Translations under genes and position numbers: made by a program
From: Chlamydomonas reinhardtii
Lineage: Eukaryota; Chlorophyta; Chlorophyceae; Chlamydomonadales; Chlamydomonadaceae
DNA: 64,000 nt
Assembly (NCBI RefSeq): GCF_000002595.2
Contig: NC_057006.1
Coordinates: 2,932,580 to 2,996,579 of the forward strand
Direction: 5' to 3'
Notes under the pieces: generated by a model
What the model was told of the DNA's origin: nothing
The model's database searches: none
Seen by the model: only the letters and a program-made list of their open reading frames with translations
Part shown: positions 57,383 to 64,000 of the stretch, in pieces
Numbering within the stretch: the first letter of the stretch is position 1
Layout of the letters: each line of letters starts with the position of its first letter

Positions 57383-60300
57383 TCAGCGCACCCGCAGGTC
57401 CAGCACCTCCGCCGTGTACTGCGCCGCCACTGCCATGTGCGCCGCCGGCAGCGGCGCCGCCGCCGCCATGTGCTCCAGCGTGCCACGCAGCGCCGCCAGC
57501 CGCCCGCCGCCCTCCAGCGCCGCCGCCAGCGCCGCCTCCAGCGACTGCAGGGCGGGGCTGGGCGCCCGCGCGGTGAGCAACTTGACCAGGTGCGCGTCTA
57601 TGGTCATGCGCGCCCACTCCAGGACCTGGGGAGGTGGTGGGGAGGTGATGTGGTGTGATGGAGGTGACGTGGTGCGGGAGGTAATGTGGTGGTGGTGGTG
57701 AATGGTGGTGAATGGGTAGTGAAAGAATGCGTGTGTGCACGTGCATGTGCATGCGTGTGTGCAGTCGGACCACGGCGCGCCTCAGGAGTGTACGGTTGAC
57801 GTCCCGGCGAGGGCTGATTAGGCCCGCGCGTCTGACAAACTGTGAAAGAAAGCAAAAGGCATCAACGGCGGCCCAAGAAGAGCTGATGCTTCCCAACGGC
57901 GAGAACAAGAAACCGAAACAGTGCGAGTGGCATGCCGTGATGCGTTATATCTTTATATGTGTTGCAAGGTGCCGGCGTGCCTCAGGAGTGTACGTTTGAC
58001 GTCCCGGCGAGGGGGTTGCCCCCGCATCTGACAAACTGTGAAAGAAAGCATAAAGCATCATCGGCAGCTTGTGTGCGCTATGCGGCGAGCAAGACCCACT
58101 GTGCGGGTCCCTTTACTTCTTTGCCCCCCTGCTACCATATCCTCAATGCCTGGCAGGCGTCCCACCCCTTCCCTTCGACAATCCCGCCACCCTCACCCCA
58201 GCAGTCATCCGTACGCCTCCCACCACCCTCCTGCCCCCTTCACCTGCCCTACTGTGTTGCCAACTGTTCTCCACTGCCCTGATTCCGCAACCCTCCCCCT
58301 CTTCCATACAGGGCGACCCTTGTATGCACGGCTACGCCCTCCTCCCCTAGTGCAGTTTCCCGTCCCTCCCCCTCTCCCTCCCCTGCCCCGTGTCCCCTCC
58401 CCCTNNNNNNNNNNNNNNNNNNNNNNNNNNNNNNNNNNNNNNNNNNNNNNNNNNNNNNNNNNNNNNNNNNNNNNNNNNNNNNNNNNNNNNNNNNNNNNNN
58501 NNNNCTCTCCCTCCCCTGCCCCGTGTCCCCTCCCCCTTGCCCTCCCCCTTCCCCTCTACCCCTTCCCCCCTCCCCCTTCCCCTCCCCCCCCTCCCCTCCC
58601 TCACCTGGTGCAGGTAGGGGAACAGCAGCTCCTGCGGCAGCACCACACCCGCCGCCAGCTCGCCCAGCCCGCCGCCCGTGTACACGCCCACCCACTTGGC
58701 GCAGTACCCCAGCAGTGCGTCCACCGCCGGCGCCGGCAGCGCCCGCAACGCCACCTGCACCGCCGGCGCGTCCACCGGCAGCGCCAGCAGCGGGTGCAGC
58801 AACACCTCCCGGTAGCTCCACCCGTCCACCGCCGCCGCCGCGCACTGCGCCAGAGCCAGCGCCATCGCGGGGTCCTGCGGCGGCGGCGCAGCCGCCGCCG
58901 CCGCGGCCGCGGAGCGGCCGCGGCGGCCGCCGCCTGCCGGCGGCGGCGCAGCCGCTGCACCCAGGCTGGAGCCTCCGCAGGCGGCCAGTTCTGCCTCCGC
59001 CACACGCGCCTCGGCGCTGGCTCGCAGGGCGTCGTAGTGCTGCTTCCGTGCCGCCACCGTGGCCTTGGTGGTGGGCGCCAGCACTGCCGCCAGCGCCGCC
59101 ACCAGCGCGCCCGGCTCCACGTCGTCGAGGCACGTGCACAGCCGCGGCAGCAGGCCGTACTGCGCGGTGGCGGCGGCCGCCGCCAGCACCTCGCTGCAGC
59201 CCGCCAGGCCGCCCGGCGGCACGTGCAGCAGTAGCGCGCCCAGCTGCTGCCACTGCCGCGCCGCCGCCAGCGCGCGCGCCGCCAGGCTGAGCAGCTGCGC
59301 CGGCACCTCCCGGCCGTGCTGCCGCCGGCCCTGGACCGTCTTCACCACCGACTCCAGCAGCGCCGCCGGCGGCGCGGGGCCGGCGCCGCCGGCCGGCGTC
59401 GCTGCCGCCGCTGCTGCCAGCGCCGCCGCCAGCTGCTCTATAAGGGAATTGCAAATGTCGTCACCGCGGGTGACCGCGCTAGCAGGCACCTCTGCGAGTA
59501 GGACGTCAGCGGAGTCGTCGCCAGTGGCCGCCGCCACTGCGGCCGCAGCGGCGGCTGACGCCGCCGCCGCCGCGCCGCCGGCGGCGCCCGCCAGCAGCGA
59601 TGCGTCCAGCGTCACCGGCGCCGGCAGCGCCGCCAGCTCCGCTGCCACGCCTCTCCCCGCGCCGCCGCCGGCCTCCTTGCCGCCTTTCCCTGCCGCCGCC
59701 GCCGCCGACACCGACAGACGCGCCACCAGCGACAGGAGGCTGACGGGCTGAGGCGGCCGCAGCGTCAACACGTGTACGGCGCCGCCCAGCCGTACTACGG
59801 CGGCGCCGTCGGGGCGCACGGCGGCGCCCACCATGGCGCAGGATTCCGGATCCAGGCTCAGCAGCGGCGCGTCAACGTCCACGGATCCGGAATCCAGCGG
59901 GCAGCCGTACTGCGCATCGTGCAGGCTGTAGCAGATGCGCGACTGCGCCGCCCCGGATTCAAGATCCAGCACCACAAACTGCCGCCCGTCCACCGCCGCG
60001 CACAGCACGCGCGGCCGGCTGCTGCTGCCGCCGTCCGCGCCGCCAGGCGCCGCCGCGTTCTTGCGTTTCCGCCCGCCGGCTGCGCCGCCGGCGGCGGCCG
60101 CGCCGGACGAGGAGGCGCCGTTGGCGCCGACGGCTTCGCACAGCGGGAAGTTGACGGGCCGCAGCGGCCCTCCGGCGGCTGTAGCAGCGCCGGGCTGGCC
60201 GGCGTCGAGCCCGTGCACGGCTGTAGCATGCCCGTTGGACCACTGCACCAGCGCGAACTCGGGGCTGAGTGTGAGGCCCACCGGCACGGCGTGCGCGGCG

Positions 60301-61207
60301 CCGCCGCCGGGGCAGGCCAGCGACAGCGAGCGCGCCTGCGACACGCCGGCGGCGGCGTCGGCGCTGGCGCTGCCGGTGAGCCGCAGCACGCGCAGCGTGG
60401 CGGCGGCGCCGGCTGAGGGCTGGGACAGGACCGCCAGCGTGGCGCCCGCGCTGGTGGCCAGCAGGTGGCGGGTGGCGCCGGCGCCGGCGGGCGCGGGTAG
60501 CAGCGCCAGCGGCTCCGCTGCGGCGGCGTCTGTGACGCCGACACGGCCGTCCTGCAGCACCACTGCCACTCGCACCAGCCCGCCATCCGCTTGCTGCTGC
60601 TGCTGTTGTTGCCCGCCGGCCGCGGCGGCCCGGTGCAAGAAGTGGACGCTGTGGGCGGGGCCTGGCACCGCCGCGCGGTGCGACGAGTCCGCGACCGTGC
60701 GCTTCGCGGCCGCCGCCCCCACTGCCGACTCCTGCAGGAATAGCGTGTAGCCCTTCGCCGACTTGTCATGCACCACGCTGGCCGCTACCGAGCCCTTCCC
60801 CGGAATCGTGTGCTGCACGCTGGCCGTCTGAAACTCCAGCGCCGAGCGGCTTCCGAGCGGGATGCTGCCAACTTGTCTCTACACGTGCATGAAAGAATTC
60901 GTAGGGGCAAACAACAATATGAGCGAAAGCTGAGCCGCCAAGCATCGCCGCCGCGCATAAGGCTCATGCGGCCCTCCCAGTAACTATAATAGGCAATATA
61001 GTGTGCGTAAGGTACAATGGAATTCGTCGTCAAGCCTGGTGCGCAAGCCGCCCAAGCCGCATTTCCGCCGACTCCTCGCACCTGCTCCAGGTCATATGTA
61101 GTAACGCCATCATGCTGAACGGTAACTAAAACTTGGCCGGCTGCCTGGTCAAAAGTCGCGCCTACGACCTTCTCGCTGGCGTGCCGACACAACTGAGCGG
61201 CAGCCAT
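57383..61207 (-). CDS. NOL11-like nucleolar (rRNA processing) protein
   Basis: Three exons: 61207-61082, 60878-58605 and 57625-57383, all in phase 0; 880 residues. The N-terminal half reads like a degenerate beta-propeller: QVLVTVQHDGVTTYDLE, RSALEFQTASVQHTIPG, KGYTLFLQE, VLCAAVDGRQFVVLDLE, VVRLGGAVHVLTL. The C-terminal half is helical, with WSYREVLLHPLLALP, LLGYCAKWVGVY and, in the last exon, DAHLVKLLTARAP and HMAVAAQYTAEVLDLRV. This propeller-plus-helical order and the short C-terminal exon recall NOL11/UTP8-type subunits of the tUTP complex, which act in rDNA transcription and pre-18S processing. The match is by general pattern, so the name is tentative. An upstream in-frame ATG exists at 61309. 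Intron 2 contains a sequence gap. Confidence 0.5.
57771..58070. repeat. Local direct repeat (~85 nt, offset ~190) in NOL11-like intron
   Basis: The block at about 57780-57862 recurs at about 57973-58054 with some changes; both contain GACGTCCCGGCGAGGG and TCTGACAAACTGTGAAAG. Confidence 0.85.
58405..58504. other. Assembly gap (100 N) with duplicated flanks
   Basis: Exactly 100 N in an intron of the NOL11-like gene. The ~33 nt just before (58372-58404) and just after (58505-58537) are identical C/T-rich sequence, so the gap may be artificial. Confidence 0.95.
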
Positions 61208-61231
61208 GGCAGCGAAAGCGATGTCGAAAGA

Positions 61232-61236
61232 ATTAC
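61232..61236 (-). terminator. TGTAA poly(A) signal of the triple-repeat gene
   Basis: Minus-strand TGTAA about 335 nt past the stop at 61569 and only 25 nt from the NOL11-like start codon; the 361-nt gap between the genes is therefore 3' UTR plus a very short or shared promoter. Confidence 0.5.
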
Positions 61237-61568
61237 AGAAAACAAGCCGCGCGCATTGGTGTCGAATTATGATTACACGGGCTCCTGGGGTGCTCGCCTT
61301 CGGTTTCAACTCGGATTCATCACAATCGCTGAAGAACCGACAGCTTATACGCGTCGAGCAAGCGAACCTTTTCCTAATGAATACTCCACCTTTATGTACT
61401 GTTTACCGTTAAGGTTTGGTTCAACCAAGCCAGAACTGCCATGTCACATCCCACCCTCTATTGCTCTAACTACCTACACGCAGTGACCTACAAACGCATG
61501 TACAATCTCATCATCAACATCAATACCCCGCACGCACGGCGCATGTACGCTTCCTGGCTATCCCACTC

Positions 61569-62618
61569 CTACTCCTTGCCACCGCGCTTGCCACGCGCGG
61601 CCGCCTCCCGCCCCTCCTGCTCGTGCTCCTCCGCGGGGTGGCCGGTCCGCAGCTCGTGGCCGCGGTGCAGCTGGCCGCTCAGCGCCTGCAGCACCCGGTT
61701 GGCCAGCTCCGCCGCCGCCTCGCTCGTGTGGCGCAGCTCCTCCGGCACCACATCAGCCCTCGCGCGCACGCCCCCCTTCCCGGCGCCACCGCCGGCGCCA
61801 CGCTGCTCCACCTTACCCGCCACCTCCCGCCCGCTGCTACTGCCATGGCTGCTACCGCCGCCGCCGCCGCCGTAGATGCGCTGCAGTATTGCGTTGGCGA
61901 GGTCGGCGGCGGCCTCGCTGGTGTGCCGCAGCCCCTCGGGGACAACGTCATGACGCGGGGGGTCGCCGCCGTGCCCGTGCCCGTGGCCGGCAGTAGCAGC
62001 GGCGAGGTCGGCAGCAGCAGCAGCAAGGTCGGCAGTAGCAGCAGCGGGGCTGGCGGGGCCGCTGCTGCTAGGCTCGCCTGTGGGCGAGGGCAGGGGCAGC
62101 ACCAAAGAACGGGGATTGCACCAAGAGGGATTGGCACTGGGTGGTACTGGACGGAGTGCGGGCGTGGGTGCGCGGGCAGGCTGTCACCGCCACCCCACAG
62201 CGCTGTTGCCGGCACCTTGCCGGTCAGCGGCGAGTCATAGCACTCCTCCGCGGCATGGAGGGCCCCCGCCGCACGGCGCCGGCAACACCACAACCCGGCA
62301 CGCCCCCCCCCCCCCGCCCTGCCCTAGCGGCGCGCCGCCAGCACCACCACCCACACGCCCGATCCCCCGTCCTCACCCGAGCCCCCACCGCACGCCTGCC
62401 CGCGCGCACGCACCTGCACCGCCGCCACCCGAGGCGGCCTCCAACACGCGGCTGGCCAGCTCCGCCGCCACCTCGCTGGGGTCTCGCAGCGCCCCAGGCA
62501 CGTTGTGGGCGCCACCGCCGGTGCCAGAGCCGGAGCCGCCGCTCCTCCACGCCACCTCAGCGTCCGCGACTGCACTGTCGGAGGGCTGAGAGTCACCGCG
62601 ACCCGCCGAGCGCGACAT
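61569..62618 (-). CDS. Small protein with three copies of a ~23-residue helical repeat
   Basis: Two exons, 62618-62414 and 62077-61569, joined in phase 1; 237 residues. The repeat has the pattern V-P-x-x-L-R-x-x-S-E-x-A-A-x-L-A-x-x-[IV]-L and occurs once near the end of exon 1 (GALRDPSEVAAELASRVLE) and twice in exon 2 (GLRHTSEAAADLANAILQ and ELRHTSEAAAELANRVLQ). It is followed by Gly/Ser-rich linkers and a basic, Glu/Lys-rich tail. The repeats should form short amphipathic helices. I do not recognise a family; it may be lineage-specific. An ATG 54 nt upstream (62672) is in frame. Confidence 0.6.
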
Positions 62619-62943
62619 TTCTGCTTTCGGTACTTTGCTCTGCGTGCTGTGATATACGGTAAGATAAAGCAATGCGTTGTTGTCGGTATGTGAGGCGTGG
62701 CGTTAAGGTTGCGGGAGAAAGTGAGAGGTGGAATTCGGGGCCAAGCCCCGAGGGTCGCGGTTGGTCTCATCTAGGGTGGTTCACATTTCAGCCTTTTCTC
62801 TCTTTTCCTCTCCGTCCTTCTCTCATCCGTCTCTCCACCCTACCAATTCCGGACCAGTCCTCGCTATCGTGGAAGAGCAAAGCGCGCGTCGCAACGTCGA
62901 GCAAGCCCGAGGCACGCCCGTGCCCTTTCCTCGCGGCAAGGAA
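62619..62943. promoter_or_regulatory. Divergent promoter between triple-repeat and F-box-like genes
   Basis: 325 nt between two divergent start codons, C/T-rich in its right half. The plus-strand frame stays open upstream of the chosen ATG to about 62790, so the real start or an upstream exon could lie in here. Confidence 0.45.
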
Positions 62944-64000
62944 ATGCCGTTGCCCTCGCCCTCGCGCTCCTCGCCCCATTGGCTGCGGGCGCTGCTGGAG
63001 GCCATTGCAAGCCGCGGCCGCAGGCGCGGGCGGGGCCGCACAGAGCCAGCCGAGGCTCATGACAACAGTGCGGGTGCACGGCCGGCTGACAGACCCGCAC
63101 ACGCCGACCCACCCAGCTCCGCGACTCCCCCTCCACCCAGTTCGTCCAGCCCACCTCCATTCATTCCCACCACCGTTGACCCCTCCACCACCCACCCAGC
63201 CACCTCCGCTGTCGCCACCACTCCCGCCGCCAGCACCGTTAATACCATGACCGCCATTTCCACCCCCACCGCCACCACTGCCACCACCACCAGCACCACT
63301 GCAACTGCCCCCGCCCCCGCCGCCACCAGCACCAGCACCAGCACCCCCACCGACACCCCCACTGCCACGAGCCTGCTGGACCTCCTGTCCAGCGACGTAG
63401 CCGCCCACCTGTGCGCGCGGCTGCCCGGCGGCGCCAAGCGGCGGCTGCGACTGGCCTGCCGCGCCGCCGCCGCCGCCGTAAACGCCTCGGTGCGGGTGCT
63501 GGTGATCGACCGCCCGTTGCCGCCGCCGCCGCCGCCGCCAGGGGCGCAGCACACGCTGCCGTTGCCGCACACGCCGCACACGCCTGCGCAGCCCGCAGCG
63601 TCCGCAGTAGCTGCATCACGCAGCGGCAGCGGCGGCGGCTGCTACAGCCTTCACAGCGGCGGCTGCTACAGCCCGCCGCGGCCGTTCCCCTTCCTGCACC
63701 TGACGCACCTGGTGCTGGTGCCGTGGCGGCCCGGCGTGCGGGCGGCGGAGCTGCGGCAGCTGCTGGCGGCGCTGCCCCACATGGCCGGGCTGCAGCAGCT
63801 GCGGCTGGCGGCGGCGCCGCCGCGGCTGCTGGGCCGGCAGGGCCTGGGCCTAGGCCTGGGCCTACAGCCGGCGCCGCCTGGGCAGGTGCCGCCCGGGCGG
63901 CCGACGCCTGCGGCGGCATCTGAAGCTTGGGGGGCGCAGGCGAGGAGTGGAGGTGATGGTGAGGATGGCGGTGGCCTGGGTGGCGAGCCGACGGTGGTTG
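62944..64000 (+). CDS. F-box/LRR-like protein, 5' part, runs off the window
   Basis: Open frame from ATG at 62944 to the last base. After a basic N-terminus (residues 1-45, HWLRALLEAIASRGRRRGR) and a Thr/Pro/Ser-rich linker (to about 140) comes LLDLLSSDVAAHLCARLPG with KRRLRLACRAAAAAVN, which has the leucine/proline spacing of an F-box-like motif typical of volvocine proteins. Then follow FPFLHLTHLVLVPW and LRQLLAALPHMAGLQQLRLA, the first leucine-rich repeat units. F-box proteins recruit targets to SCF ubiquitin ligases, but many algal members of this type are unstudied. Start choice is uncertain; no intron is needed in the visible part. Confidence 0.6.
   Translation, partial: MPLPSPSRSSPHWLRALLEAIASRGRRRGRGRTEPAEAHDNSAGARPADRPAHADPPSSATPPPPSSSSPPPFIPTTVDPSTTHPATSAVATTPAASTVNTMTAISTPTATTATTTSTTATAPAPAATSTSTSTPTDTPTATSLLDLLSSDVAAHLCARLPGGAKRRLRLACRAAAAAVNASVRVLVIDRPLPPPPPPPGAQHTLPLPHTPHTPAQPAASAVAASRSGSGGGCYSLHSGGCYSPPRPFPFLHLTHLVLVPWRPGVRAAELRQLLAALPHMAGLQQLRLAAAPPRLLGRQGLGLGLGLQPAPPGQVPPGRPTPAAASEAWGAQARSGGDGEDGGGLGGEPTVV

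Noticed and set aside
1-64000. Transposons, LTR elements, viral remnants, tRNA, rRNA or CRISPR arrays
   Set aside because: I looked for reverse transcriptase, integrase, transposase and capsid motifs, long terminal repeats, cloverleaf-like sequences and regular spacer arrays and found none I could support.

Overview
The window looks like nuclear DNA of a volvocine green alga (Chlamydomonas/Gonium/Tetrabaena type). The evidence is a very GC-rich sequence with strong use of G/C-ending codons, genes split by many 100-400 nt GT-AG introns, dense (CA)n/(GT)n runs in those introns, long Ala/Gly/Ser/Gln-rich tracts inside otherwise conserved proteins, TGTAA poly(A) signals 100-700 nt past stop codons, and a gene set that includes chloroplast EXECUTER1 and a GH127 arabinofuranosidase. 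I cannot fix the species. All gene models are spliced by eye: exon joins were chosen so that GT/AG borders, reading phase and family motifs agree.

Layout. 1-4360 (+): 3' part of a GH127 (DUF1680) glycosidase. 4361-8585: gene-poor, holding two diverged copies of a ~1.3 kb segment; the upstream copy carries a broken tail of the next gene. 8586-15026 (-): NF-X1/NFXL1-type zinc-finger protein with a C-terminal membrane anchor. 15531-15767 (-): a 40-residue protein resembling UQCC6/Brawnin, too short for ordinary gene finders. 16238-18437 (-): DUF2993 (LmeA-like) protein. 18777-19745 (-): unrecognised acidic protein. 21811-26772 (-): replication licensing factor CDT1. 26973-29042 (+): ketopantoate reductase, divergent from CDT1 across a 200-nt promoter with a perfect E2F-type site. 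29667-32597 (+): two tandem low-complexity proteins with glycine-zipper C-termini, the second starting MGC. 33768-36489 (-): secreted PAN-like cysteine-rich protein. 37865-42088 (-): EXECUTER1-like chloroplast protein. 42956-45221 (-): DJ-1/PfpI (Hsp31-like) protein. 45916-53651 (+): a ~2200-residue low-complexity protein. 54702-56702 (-): predicted myristoylated His/Gln-rich protein. 57383-61207 (-): NOL11-like nucleolar protein, with an assembly gap in an intron. 61569-62618 (-): small protein with three copies of a helical repeat. 62944-64000 (+): start of an F-box/LRR-like gene that leaves the window.

The genes do not form one pathway; this is an ordinary eukaryotic gene mixture. I found no credible transposon, viral remnant, CRISPR array, rRNA or tRNA. 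The most unusual signals are at the DNA level: an exact decamer (GGCTGTAGCA or its complement) recurring at least 16 times inside exons of unrelated genes and in different reading frames, and a strict polarity of dinucleotide repeats in introns (GT runs after donors, CA runs before acceptors on the sense strand).
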